Shown here: piece after piece, positions 8,559 to 17,746 of the stretch
How the letters are laid out: every line of letters begins with the position of its first letter
How positions within the stretch are numbered: position 1 is the first letter of the stretch
Source: Nitrososphaeraceae archaeon
Lineage (GTDB): Archaea > Thermoproteota > Nitrososphaeria > Nitrososphaerales > Nitrososphaeraceae
Length of the DNA: 64,000 bases
Assembly: GCA_031316115.1 (NCBI GenBank)
Contig: JALDRC010000003.1
Coordinates: forward strand, 124,001 to 188,000
Direction of reading: 5' to 3'
Made by a program: the position numbers and the translations under genes
The notes under the pieces: generated by a model
What the model was told of the DNA's origin: nothing
The model's database searches: none
Seen by the model: only the letters and a program-made list of their open reading frames with translations

Positions 8559-9989
8559 ATGATTGAGATCATTCTTGAGCGACAACCAGAAATAACAGCA
8601 GAACAAATAAGGGATTTAATAGATGAAAAAAAACGGAAGATAGGTGCAGGCTACTTAACTGACCAAGGTGCTTTATTTTTAGTTGCTGCTGATCTAGGAA
8701 TTTCATTTGATAATGACCAAGATAATCAGACGAATATAAGTGACTTATACATAGGTGCTCAAGATGTCAATCTTCTAGCACGAGCAATTTGCATTTATCC
8801 TATTAGAAAGTATATGAGACGGGATACTAATGAAGAAATCCAGAATAGAACTTTAACTATCTATGACAAATCTTCATCTATAAAATTAAGATTATGGGAT
8901 AATCATGTTAATTTTCCTGATAATGAAGGTTTGAAACCAGGAGATTTAATAAAAATTTCTCATGGTTATGTTAAAAGCGGGATAGATAATAAACCCGTTA
9001 TAAATCTTGGAGCTAGAGGTTCCATTGAATTATCAGATGAACAAACAGATATCCCATTAATTGATGAAAGAACAAAAAATATTAGTGATTTAAAAGAACC
9101 TATTGAAAATATTGCTGTAGTAGGATATGTTTCCTCTAACCCAAGAATATCTAGATATACTAATTTTAGAAATGAACCTGGTAAATCACTACAAATTATG
9201 TTGACCAATAAAGAAGAAAATATATCATTTAGAACCATCATTTGGAACATAAATGAAGAGCAAATTCCTGAAATATTCACCAAAGGATCTAAAATAAAAT
9301 TAGTTGGAGTGAAAATTAAGGAAGGCAATCCACAGTACAGCAGTGCACAATTAGAGATTCATGGAGATGAAGCTACCAAAATAGAAACCATCGATTACGA
9401 AGAAAGATTAGATGAGGGTAAGGTTACAATTTTAAAAATAATTTCTAATTCTACGGCAGAGGATTCATCTGAGGAAAATTTTTTAGCTATCGACAAGGAC
9501 AGAAATTTTGTTTCTGTTGTGATAGACCAAAAATTAATAGACGAAGAATTACAAACTAATAACATTATCGAGGGTATACCAAATAGGATTTTTGGGAATA
9601 TTTATTATTTTACGAATGAGGATTCTTTTATAAGGGTTATTGATGAAAAAGATGATGCATCCTTTCCCGATAATTTAGAATTAGAATCAAAAATTAAAGA
9701 AATTGAAATATCAGAGAATCCTTATCTAATAGAAGCAATTGTTTTAAAGTCACCTAATACCTCAGAAGTTACCCTAAAAAGTGGTGAAAATGTTATCGTA
9801 ACTGATACACTTATTGGAGATGACACAGGGGAAATAAGAATAACTGGTTGGAGGGAACAAAGTAAGATGATTTCGAAATTGGTTGTAGGAAATAGAATAA
9901 AAGTGATTGGTGCAATTGCCACTATGGGAAGAGAAAATAAATTGGAATTAACATTGAAAGGATTTTCTGAAATCAGAAAGATAAGTTAA
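8559..9989 (+). CDS. Replication protein A-like ssDNA-binding protein with several OB folds
   Basis: I start the protein at ATG 8559 (MIEIILERQPEI); the frame is open upstream to 8457 but the extension is not typical of the family and contains the promoter zone. The 476-aa product begins with the helical element seen in archaeal RPA (ITAEQIRDLIDEKKRKIGAGYLTDQGALFLVA), followed by at least three OB folds: around residues 60-165 (with IYDKSSSIKLRLWDN), 175-280 (LTNKEENISFRTIIWN) and 385-475 (LIGDDTGEIRITGWRE). It binds single-stranded DNA in replication and repair. A one-OB-fold relative is encoded at 48113-48415. The gene converges with the Lhr-type helicase gene. Confidence 0.88.
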   Translation: MIEIILERQPEITAEQIRDLIDEKKRKIGAGYLTDQGALFLVAADLGISFDNDQDNQTNISDLYIGAQDVNLLARAICIYPIRKYMRRDTNEEIQNRTLTIYDKSSSIKLRLWDNHVNFPDNEGLKPGDLIKISHGYVKSGIDNKPVINLGARGSIELSDEQTDIPLIDERTKNISDLKEPIENIAVVGYVSSNPRISRYTNFRNEPGKSLQIMLTNKEENISFRTIIWNINEEQIPEIFTKGSKIKLVGVKIKEGNPQYSSAQLEIHGDEATKIETIDYEERLDEGKVTILKIISNSTAEDSSEENFLAIDKDRNFVSVVIDQKLIDEELQTNNIIEGIPNRIFGNIYYFTNEDSFIRVIDEKDDASFPDNLELESKIKEIEISENPYLIEAIVLKSPNTSEVTLKSGENVIVTDTLIGDDTGEIRITGWREQSKMISKLVVGNRIKVIGAIATMGRENKLELTLKGFSEIRKIS

Positions 9990-10017
9990 GAATTAAATAG
10001 TATTGAATAAAAAAATA

Positions 10018-12765
10018 CTAACTATCCCAAAAACCTCTAGTCAATATGTATTGGCGTTCTGCCTTGTATAATTGTCTAAATAATTCCTCCTCACTAACAT
10101 AATCACGTAATATTCTCGCAGCAGTATCAGCTCCTATACCATGTCCAGCAATAACGTACACTGCTTGTTTTCCGAAATTATTTATGAGTGAAGATACTTT
10201 CCATGCACGGTCAAATTTATGATTTTCATCTTTTGATAGAATTTTCCTTTCAATTTTTTTTTGTATTATTTGCCTCAATTCTTTATCATACCAATGGGTT
10301 ATAGTTATGAGCCTGGATTTACAATATGGACATCCAATGTCTGTTGGTGTTTCCTTTACAGTAAGAACTCTTTCCCATTTCCCACACCTAATGCAAATAA
10401 ATTTTTGTTTAGTTTTTTCTATTCTTTCCTTAACTAATTCTATAACACCCGCTTCGATGGATGTGGGTGTCATAGAAAATTTTGTTGAATGATCAAGTAT
10501 AGGTTTAGATAGAGTTGAAAAATCAGATACTTGAATCCAATGAAGATTAATTTTTAGTCTTTTAAAATTATCTAGTATGGTCCTAGTTAAGGAAATATCA
10601 TATTTTTCATGAATTAATTCTCTGATAGATTCTTCACTTAAAGGTGTTTTAGAGTATTTATCATAAATAAATCTTGCAATTTTTTTATCATATATTGCTT
10701 CTTTATTAATAATACCAAATCGTTTGGCGACCATCCATACCTTCCAGTTTAAGTGATATGTATTATTCAATGAAGCGATTAAAATTGATTCGATATCATA
10801 ATTACCTAAGAGGACAGATTCAATGTGAAATTTACTAATCCTAGCCGACGAAGTTAGCAGTATCCTATATGGATCGCTTCTAGTTTCTACGATATACCCA
10901 AGTTTTGATGAAATAATTGTGGAAAATAAAGAAGATAGAGTATTATTTATTTTTGTTCCAAAAGTTGAATGAATTATAATCTTGTTTTGAGCATTAGATA
11001 TTTCTACGATTATATTATTCGAATCGGGCACAAGTTTAAACGAGGAAAAAAAATCAGTTAATACAGGATTATCAACCTTTATTTTATTATTTACAATCAT
11101 ATTTCTTATTTTCCCTACTTCAATACACGTATAATAATCCACGGGGATTAATTCTCCTACCCAGTATGGAACATTAATTTTATTTCCATATAATGGTTCT
11201 ACATTTACTTGAAATTTCGGTTCATCTATCGATATTACTCGCCATTGTGATCCTTTTAGAACAAAAATGTTTCCTTTTTCACAATAATCTCCTACAAATT
11301 TTTGATCTAGTGTACCAATTTTTTTTTTACTAATAATATCTAATACATGAAATTTTAAAATGTGTGGAATCATTGAAATATTTTCAAAATAATATTTATA
11401 GGATTTGAGTTTTCTCCTAAACGTTTTAGATTCTCTATTATATTTAATTATTCCAGTTTTGTCAAGTATATCTAAACATGCTTCAATTGTAAATACGGAA
11501 ATATTTTTGAACGGATAAGCTTTTGAAATAATCGAAAACGCAGAATCGATATTTATTTCATCTCTTGTTTCCAATGATAGTCCTACTAAATGGTGACATA
11601 AAACATCCAATGATCTAGTATGAATTAATTGTTGTTCAACAGAGCCATTTTCCATTCTTCTAATTAAAGCAATACATTCAATTTCATCATCAGGATTATT
11701 TGTAACGATCAATCCTTGAGCTGAGAGATTGCGTTGATGCCGGCTTCGTCCAATGCGTTGCATTAATTTAGAGACTTGTCTTGGAGATCCATAATGAATA
11801 ACTAAATCAATCGAACCTATATCCAAACCCAATTCTAAAGAAGAAGTACAGACCACTATGCCCGCTTTACCACTTCTAAGCTTATATTCTGTATCTTCTC
11901 TTATCTCCTTTGAAAGAGATCCATGATGTATATCAATATCAACATCTTTTTGATTACGTAGAATAGTTCCGAAATATTCAGCTTCATCTCTTGTATTGGT
12001 AAAAAGTAGTATGGAACCGGAAATATTATTATTTTTAATATACTCTAGAATGAACTTGACTACATTATTTATCGTTCCTTTTACGAACTTTACTTGAAGA
12101 TCATATTTTCGCATAGACTTGTCTTGAAGGATAGCACATTTGTTATTCGATCCTACTATGAATTTGCCTGTCTCTTTTATGTTTCCGAGACTAGCAGAGA
12201 GCCCTATTCTTGTAACTTTATTTTTAGAATAAAATTGCAATCTTTCCATAGATATAGTCAAATGTGATCCTCTTTCGTTAGATACTAATTCATGTACTTC
12301 GTCGATTATGATGTATTTTAGAGATTGGAAAGCTTTCAATAATTTTTCGATAGTTAGTAATATAGGTATAGATTCAGGGGTTGTTATTAAGATATCAGGA
12401 GGATTATTAGTTATCTGCTTTTTTACTTTGAGCGGTGTGTCACCATGTCTAATCTCTACAGTTAAATTTTCTGTTTTAGCGTAGTAGATTATCCTACGTA
12501 GAACGTCATTATTAAGTGCCCTTAATGGAGTTACATAAATGACTTTAATTCCTGGTTCATTTTTTACTAATGAAATTAATTTCATGACAGGTAATATGGC
12601 AGCTTCTGTTTTTCCTGATCCAGTAGGAGCTACTACTAAGCAATGATAGTCTCTTAAAATGACTTTTATTGCCAGATTTTGTATGAAAGTTAGAGTATTA
12701 AAACCATAACTAGAAAATTGCTCAACAATAATTCTTTCTGCTTTTTCATAGTTAAGTTTTGACAA
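10018..12765 (-). CDS. Lhr-type ATP-dependent DNA helicase (SF2)
   Basis: A 915-aa superfamily 2 helicase. Walker A APTGSGKT is at residues 46-53, motif Ia TPLRALNND follows, Walker B DEVHE is at 155-159, SASLGN is motif III and QRIGRSRHQR is motif VI. After the two RecA folds comes a winged-helix and Lhr-core region, then a zinc-binding segment with C791xxC794 and C812xxC815. The last 90 residues include VIAGHGIGADTAARILR, resembling a helix-hairpin-helix DNA-binding tip. Lhr helicases unwind forked or hybrid duplexes in repair. The gene follows a 47-aa membrane protein by 6 bases, implying one transcript. Confidence 0.92.
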   Translation of the reverse strand: MSKLNYEKAERIIVEQFSSYGFNTLTFIQNLAIKVILRDYHCLVVAPTGSGKTEAAILPVMKLISLVKNEPGIKVIYVTPLRALNNDVLRRIIYYAKTENLTVEIRHGDTPLKVKKQITNNPPDILITTPESIPILLTIEKLLKAFQSLKYIIIDEVHELVSNERGSHLTISMERLQFYSKNKVTRIGLSASLGNIKETGKFIVGSNNKCAILQDKSMRKYDLQVKFVKGTINNVVKFILEYIKNNNISGSILLFTNTRDEAEYFGTILRNQKDVDIDIHHGSLSKEIREDTEYKLRSGKAGIVVCTSSLELGLDIGSIDLVIHYGSPRQVSKLMQRIGRSRHQRNLSAQGLIVTNNPDDEIECIALIRRMENGSVEQQLIHTRSLDVLCHHLVGLSLETRDEINIDSAFSIISKAYPFKNISVFTIEACLDILDKTGIIKYNRESKTFRRKLKSYKYYFENISMIPHILKFHVLDIISKKKIGTLDQKFVGDYCEKGNIFVLKGSQWRVISIDEPKFQVNVEPLYGNKINVPYWVGELIPVDYYTCIEVGKIRNMIVNNKIKVDNPVLTDFFSSFKLVPDSNNIIVEISNAQNKIIIHSTFGTKINNTLSSLFSTIISSKLGYIVETRSDPYRILLTSSARISKFHIESVLLGNYDIESILIASLNNTYHLNWKVWMVAKRFGIINKEAIYDKKIARFIYDKYSKTPLSEESIRELIHEKYDISLTRTILDNFKRLKINLHWIQVSDFSTLSKPILDHSTKFSMTPTSIEAGVIELVKERIEKTKQKFICIRCGKWERVLTVKETPTDIGCPYCKSRLITITHWYDKELRQIIQKKIERKILSKDENHKFDRAWKVSSLINNFGKQAVYVIAGHGIGADTAARILRDYVSEEELFRQLYKAERQYILTRGFWDS

Positions 12766-12771
12766 AATTCT

Positions 12772-12915
12772 TTAGGTATCATTTTTTAGACTGCTTTTAT
12801 CTGGCGTTGGTGAATTTGATTTTTCATAAACCATTATAGAAAATAAACCTGTTATAAAAAGACCTACTGCAATCCAAACATAGGTATCAAAATTAGAAAT
12901 AGACTCTATTGCCAT
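12772..12915 (-). CDS. Small single-span membrane protein, 47 aa, upstream of the Lhr helicase
   Basis: A short gene read directly from the sequence: ATG at 12915, stop at 12772-12774. The product begins MAIESISNFDTY, has one hydrophobic span (VWIAVGLFITGLFSIMVY, about residues 13-30) and a charged tail rich in S, P, K and D. It ends 6 bases before the helicase start, so the pair is likely cotranscribed. Short tail-anchored-like proteins of this kind are common in thaumarchaea. Function is unknown; it could be a small subunit or a membrane stress protein. Confidence 0.6.
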   Translation of the reverse strand: MAIESISNFDTYVWIAVGLFITGLFSIMVYEKSNSPTPDKSSLKNDT

Positions 12916-13005
12916 GATGTATTTACTATTGATTTTATTATCAATATATATTTTATATGGATTAGCTTAAGAATAAATATAGCAACACGTTGGAAAAAGT
13001 TTACG

Positions 13006-14055
13006 ATGACAAAAAATGACAAAAGAGGTGCTAACCTAAAAAACAAATCTAGAAAAAAAAAGGCTGTGGCCCTATTATCTGGAGGATTAGATAGCAATTT
13101 AGCAATTAGAATGATACAAGATCAAGGAATAGATGTTGAGGCAGTAGCTATTAAAACACCGTTCTGCGATTTTGATTGCGGTAAAGGTTGCGGTCATCGC
13201 GTCAAAGAAGTTGCGACAGAACTCGGAATTGCCTTGAAAACCATTTATTTTGGTGAAGAATATCTTCAAATGTTAAAGAATCCAAAACATGGTTATGGAT
13301 CTGGAATGAATCCATGTATTGATTGTAGGAGTATGATGTACAATGCTGCAAAAGATCATATGGAGAATATAGGTGCAGAATTTATCATTACAGGTGAAGT
13401 TTTGGGTCAGCGGCCTATGAGCCAAAACAAAAATGCATTATCAATCATTGAAAGTGAAACCGGTACTAAAGGAGTAGTAGTTAGACCGTTATCTGCAAAA
13501 CATTTACCAATTACCGATCCTGAGAAAAAAGGTTTTATTAAAAGAGAAAATCTTGGATATATAAAAGGTAGATCTAGAAAGGAGCAAATAAAATTAGCAG
13601 AAAAATATGATATAAATGACCCGCCAAACTCTGCAGGTGGATGTTTATTAACCGATCCTATATTCTCTAAAAGGATAAAAGATCTTTATGAACACAATAT
13701 AACTATTCCTGATATTAATGATGTTGAATTATTGAAAATTGGGAGACATTTTCGAATTTCTGGAGAAAAGAAATTAATTGTCGGAAGAAATAGAGAAGAG
13801 AACACAGTTTTAGAGGCTCTAGCGATAAAAAAAGACTTGAAAATTATTGTGAAAGATTATGTTGGGCCTACATGTATATTCAGAGGCAAAAAACCTACCA
13901 AGGACGAAATTATCATGTGTGCCAGAATTGCTGTTAGATATTCTGATGCACCTAAGAATGATTATTCAATAGTAAAAATATGTGGACATGCTTATGAAAA
14001 CGAATTTAGTGTTATGCCTTTAGATGAATATAGTATAGATAATATAAGAATTTAA
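13006..14055 (+). CDS. PP-loop ATPase, tRNA thiolation type (ThiI/MnmA-like without THUMP)
   Basis: A 349-aa protein with a PP-loop SGGLDS at residues 25-30, which binds ATP to adenylate a tRNA base or carrier. It carries cysteines likely to hold an Fe-S cluster or persulfide: C54, C58 and C62 (FCDFDCGKGCGH), C104 and C107 (CIDC), and GGCLLTDP near 218. The C-terminal part (RHFRISGEKKLIVGRNREEN) looks like the NFACT-R-type domain found fused to this PP-loop branch. Such proteins are annotated variously as ThiI-like or tRNA thiouridylase; whether U8 or U34 is modified is not decided by the sequence. It diverges from the helicase operon. Confidence 0.82.
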   Translation: MTKNDKRGANLKNKSRKKKAVALLSGGLDSNLAIRMIQDQGIDVEAVAIKTPFCDFDCGKGCGHRVKEVATELGIALKTIYFGEEYLQMLKNPKHGYGSGMNPCIDCRSMMYNAAKDHMENIGAEFIITGEVLGQRPMSQNKNALSIIESETGTKGVVVRPLSAKHLPITDPEKKGFIKRENLGYIKGRSRKEQIKLAEKYDINDPPNSAGGCLLTDPIFSKRIKDLYEHNITIPDINDVELLKIGRHFRISGEKKLIVGRNREENTVLEALAIKKDLKIIVKDYVGPTCIFRGKKPTKDEIIMCARIAVRYSDAPKNDYSIVKICGHAYENEFSVMPLDEYSIDNIRI

Positions 14056-14095
14056 AAAAGTTTCTAACAAAGATATTTTAAAAGAAAATAAAACT

Positions 14096-14518
14096 TCAAA
14101 TCCTTTGGATTCTTTCAAAGATGTCAAGGTATTTGATTATCAAATCTACCTTTATTTTTTGACTTAGCAAATCATTATCGTCTTTTATGCTGGTAACTAA
14201 ATCAGAAATTTTCCCAAGAATTATCTTATCATAGCCTGATTTTTCGGCATCAAGAGTATTTATATCATTTGTTATTTTTTTTAGGCTCCCAGCCTCATGT
14301 GGTTGAGTTGTGTTACTATTACCAATATCGCTATTTTCTATTATCTCTAAACCGCAGTTTATGCATATGACCTTGTCCTTGTAACGAATCTGCACTCCAC
14401 TGCAGTTATTACAGGAGGTTTTTAATAGAGATCCTCCTTTCAGTAATAATTCTGCTCCATTTTTTAGATTTGCTGTCGGATTAGAATTAGAATTCATTAA
14501 ATATTTTATAAATTTCAT
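14096..14518 (-). CDS. Autoantigen p27/ZNRD2-like zinc-ribbon protein
   Basis: A 140-aa protein with the Sjogren/scleroderma autoantigen p27 domain in its first half: a helix GAELLLKGGSLL leading into a zinc ribbon with C36xxC39 and C52xxC55 (CNNC, CINC). The second half is helical and acidic, ending in a likely coiled segment. Archaeal members are small and uncharacterised; the zinc ribbon suggests interaction with nucleic acid or protein. A shorter start at Met8 is possible. The gene converges with the PP-loop gene. Confidence 0.8.
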   Translation of the reverse strand: MKFIKYLMNSNSNPTANLKNGAELLLKGGSLLKTSCNNCSGVQIRYKDKVICINCGLEIIENSDIGNSNTTQPHEAGSLKKITNDINTLDAEKSGYDKIILGKISDLVTSIKDDNDLLSQKIKVDLIIKYLDIFERIQRI

Positions 14519-14620
14519 ACATAATTAGTTTATCTATGAAAAATAGCAAGGTATTAAAAGAGAGTAAATCATCTAAAGATAAATTATTTGTGTTAAAAAA
14601 TATGACCCTAGAATAGCGAG

Positions 14621-15334
14621 TCAATAAATGATGTTAGTGACTCCTAAACCTTCTCTTATAGTTCTACTAACACTCATATTATAATTATAAATTTTAAATG
14701 AATAGTCGGATAAGATCGGAACCATTTCGTCTATGCTTTTGCTAAGATAATAGCCAGGACAATCACCAGTAAATTGAAATGTTGCGTGAACTATTGGTTT
14801 TCCGTCACGAGATTCTATCCAAGAGGCAAAAGGATAAAGCCAACAAACACCTGGTTTATCATCTTGAATTTTACAATATCCGTCATTGTCCAAGAATCTG
14901 CATTTAAGTGGATATCCATCCTCTTCTGGATTTTCATTTTTTTTCCTTCGTAATGATATCATTGTTAGAAATGTAATTAAATTTCCATATGTATCATTTT
15001 CCTGCCAACTAGATGTATTAGTTTCCTCGTTAATAAACTCAGATTTCGAGGGATATCCTAGTCTTTTACTTATGTGTGTAATGTCATCTTGTGTTAAAGG
15101 TAATCTTCCTTGTTTTTCGCAACAATTATGGCATTCTGGCCACAGGCATTTCCATATAACATAAAGATTATCATTAGATAATTTCGGTATATGAAATACT
15201 ACTTGATTTATCTGAATTAAAGTATCTATAAGGTCATCCCTTTTTCCTAAATGGATATCATAGATTTTTGGATCGATTTTCCATTTTTTAGATATGAAGT
15301 CCAAGGAAGATTGTATAGAATTTTCTTTAGTCAT
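14621..15334 (-). CDS. YkgJ-family cysteine-cluster protein
   Basis: A 237-aa protein with the YkgJ cysteine pattern: C63, C68, C71 and C72 (CLWPECHNCC), then C145, C154 and C164 (CRF...GYCKI...GVCWLYPF). Proteins of this family are thought to bind zinc or an iron-sulfur cluster; some relatives act on flagellin lysine or in metal handling, but most are uncharacterised. The N-terminal 50 residues and C-terminal 40 residues are lineage-specific. It lies in a minus-strand run upstream of the autoantigen p27 gene and downstream of FttA. Confidence 0.82.
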   Translation of the reverse strand: MTKENSIQSSLDFISKKWKIDPKIYDIHLGKRDDLIDTLIQINQVVFHIPKLSNDNLYVIWKCLWPECHNCCEKQGRLPLTQDDITHISKRLGYPSKSEFINEETNTSSWQENDTYGNLITFLTMISLRRKKNENPEEDGYPLKCRFLDNDGYCKIQDDKPGVCWLYPFASWIESRDGKPIVHATFQFTGDCPGYYLSKSIDEMVPILSDYSFKIYNYNMSVSRTIREGLGVTNIIY

Positions 15335-15389
15335 TGTAAGATAATTATAGATGTTTAAATTTAATTATAACTGAAGTTATGAATTATTT

Positions 15390-17249
15390 TTACAATAATT
15401 TAGTAGCTTCGGGTACGAGTAGATATTGGGATTGTATATTTAGTATTTTATTTATTGAAACTGCTAAATTTTGTACTTTGTTCTTTTCCCCATGGATTAC
15501 CAATACTCTTTTGAGCTTTGGTTTCAAACGACTTACATATGCAAGGGTTTGATTATAGTCGCTATGATTACTAAATCCATGGATGGAATCTATCTCGCAT
15601 TTAATTTCAACTTTTTTTCCATTAATCACAATTTCTTTGGTACCTAATTGAATTTCTTTTCCTATTGTTCCCTGTGATTGGTATGACAAGAATAAAATTT
15701 TATTAGTAGGATTATTCGAGATTTGTTTTAATACTTTAAGAGAAGTGCCTCCTAGAAACATCGAGGATGGAGCTAAAATGATACTTGGTTTATTGATTTT
15801 TGATTTTGATGGAATTGGCTTGATGTTGTGATACTTAAACAAATAATTAGTATCAGAATTTTTCAGGTTATATGACAAATAATCTTTATACATCTCGTAA
15901 ATAGTACATCCTTCCAGTATTGTGTTATCTATGTAAATATCTGCGAAATCCAACTTACCTGTATCTTGATTCTGATTTAAAGTATAGATAAGCTCTTGAG
16001 CTATTCCTATAATGGGAACTGGTATCAGCACCTTACCTCCCGATCGAATAGTTTTATTAATACTCTCAATTAAGAGGGGATCTGATTCTTCACGCTTATG
16101 TGGAGAATCTTTTATTCCGAAAGTACCTTCTATCATCAGTGTTTCCACCCTTGGAAAATTCCAAGAGGCATTATCTAGTAGATATGTTTTTCCAAATTTA
16201 AGATCACCTGTGTAAACAATATTGTGATCTCCATTTCCAATATGCATGTGAATAGATGAAGATCCTAATACATGTCCAGAATTGTAAAAAACCAACTTTA
16301 TGTCTGGTGCTATATCTGTAACATCACCTAAATTTAAAGGGATTGTGTGTATGATAACATTTTTTATATCTTGATCGGAGTACAATCCGTGATTTTTGTG
16401 ATAATCTAGAAAAAGCATGGTCATTAAGGGAAGAGTGGGTTCTGTACAATATACTGGTCCTCGATAGCCATACTTGAATAGATATGGAAGAAAACCAGTA
16501 TGATCCATATGAGCATGACTTAAAACTATTCCATCGATTTCTTCAGGGTTAAAACCAGTTATATCCATCCTAGGAAATTTATGTAATGCTCGGTTTTCCT
16601 GCAGATTAATCCCGCAATCTAACAATATTTTGCTTTCATTGGTTACAAGTAGAAAACATGATCTGCCTATTTCACCACATCCTCCTAATGCAATCAGGCT
16701 CGCTTCATAAATATTATTTAATTTTGCTCTAAAAATGTTTTCTCCTACTTTTTTATAAAATGCTATTCGATAATCCGTAGCTTCTTTTAAAGTATTGTTT
16801 ATGAATTGTATTGAAGACATTACTTGAGACGATTTTCTAATCTTTATTTTCCAGCCAGTCTCTACAACTAGATCTACAATTTGAGCTTCCCCATTGATTA
16901 GTTTGTTTAGATTATTGATGTAAATAGTAATCTCCCCTAAGGAATCATCAAAAAATATACTGTCAATGTTCTTCGAATCATAATGTCTATTTATTATGGA
17001 TAATGTTTCTTTGTGGGATTTTCTAATAGACTCGTCAGTTCGTATTACAATTCTTTTTTTAATAAGACTAACCATATTTGTCAAGATCTTTGAAGTTTCC
17101 ATCAAAAATTTCGGGTTAATTGTGTATAAAGAGATGAAAGGGCCTTCATACTCTATTTTTGTTAAACCAGATTCTTTTGGAAGGTTTTTCAAAATTGTTG
17201 CCGTGATGTTTTGATTATCACTTTCATCTTGAGTGTTTATAAAGTTCAT
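15390..17249 (-). CDS. fttA: FttA / aCPSF1, KH-domain beta-CASP ribonuclease for transcription termination
   Basis: A 619-aa protein with the aCPSF1 layout: two KH-type RNA-binding modules over residues 1-180, then a metallo-beta-lactamase domain starting at LGGCGEIGRS, and a beta-CASP domain. The zinc-site motif HAHMDH is at about 244-249, followed by SGHVLGSSS and GDLKFGKTY; HGFSNHSDY and VIHGEKNK near the end are the C-terminal histidine motifs. FttA cleaves nascent RNA 3' ends at U-rich sites and drives transcription termination in archaea. A second beta-CASP protein without KH domains begins at 63086. Length is close to the family norm. Confidence 0.95.
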   Translation of the reverse strand: MNFINTQDESDNQNITATILKNLPKESGLTKIEYEGPFISLYTINPKFLMETSKILTNMVSLIKKRIVIRTDESIRKSHKETLSIINRHYDSKNIDSIFFDDSLGEITIYINNLNKLINGEAQIVDLVVETGWKIKIRKSSQVMSSIQFINNTLKEATDYRIAFYKKVGENIFRAKLNNIYEASLIALGGCGEIGRSCFLLVTNESKILLDCGINLQENRALHKFPRMDITGFNPEEIDGIVLSHAHMDHTGFLPYLFKYGYRGPVYCTEPTLPLMTMLFLDYHKNHGLYSDQDIKNVIIHTIPLNLGDVTDIAPDIKLVFYNSGHVLGSSSIHMHIGNGDHNIVYTGDLKFGKTYLLDNASWNFPRVETLMIEGTFGIKDSPHKREESDPLLIESINKTIRSGGKVLIPVPIIGIAQELIYTLNQNQDTGKLDFADIYIDNTILEGCTIYEMYKDYLSYNLKNSDTNYLFKYHNIKPIPSKSKINKPSIILAPSSMFLGGTSLKVLKQISNNPTNKILFLSYQSQGTIGKEIQLGTKEIVINGKKVEIKCEIDSIHGFSNHSDYNQTLAYVSRLKPKLKRVLVIHGEKNKVQNLAVSINKILNIQSQYLLVPEATKLL

Positions 17250-17390
17250 ATCGCTATCCTGTAATGTTTATGTCATGAAAAAAATGTCATTGGAATATAA
17301 ATCAATTGTAATATCCAATTATCAAACTTTATTTTATTAATAAAAAAAAGTTGAAATACCAATAAATCCTAAGTGAATTAGGAAATAAGA

Positions 17391-17678
17391 TTGGGTAGCG
17401 TAGATGGAGAAAATAAGATAGATAATAATAAGTCTAATATTCAGGAAGGAGAAAAGGAAGAACGTTTTCGTAAATTTAGATCATTTAGAATACCTGTGAA
17501 AGTAGATGAAGAATATGATGTTAAAATAGAAGCTATGAGTAAAAGAGGAGACTCAGGAGTGGCCAAGATAGAAGGTATGGTAATTTTTGTAGCTGGTACT
17601 AATGTAGGCGACCAGGTCAAGATAAAAATTACCAGGGTCGGAATGGGTTATGCTATAGCAGAAACTGTTAAAAACTAA
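17391..17678 (+). CDS. TRAM-domain RNA-binding protein
   Basis: A 95-aa protein made of a basic/acidic N-terminal tail (residues 1-35, low complexity) and one TRAM domain (about 38-93: YDVKIEAMSKRGDSGVAKIEG...GDQVKIKITRVGMGYAIAE). TRAM domains are five-strand barrels that bind tRNA or structured RNA, and single-TRAM proteins act as RNA chaperones in archaea. The frame has no ATG before the domain, so the TTG at 17391 is the likely start. The gene is divergent from fttA and upstream of the G1P dehydrogenase gene, possibly cotranscribed. Confidence 0.85.
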   Translation: MGSVDGENKIDNNKSNIQEGEKEERFRKFRSFRIPVKVDEEYDVKIEAMSKRGDSGVAKIEGMVIFVAGTNVGDQVKIKITRVGMGYAIAETVKN

Positions 17679-17746
17679 TAAGGTAAAAAAAAAGAAAATT
17701 TATTTTAAAGATTGTTTTCATTTGATAACTTGATTAGAAAATCGAT

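Noticed and set aside
8312-8572. An 86-codon minus-strand frame upstream of the small exported protein
   Set aside because: It overlaps the RPA start and control region, is hydrophobic throughout, and has no support from motifs.
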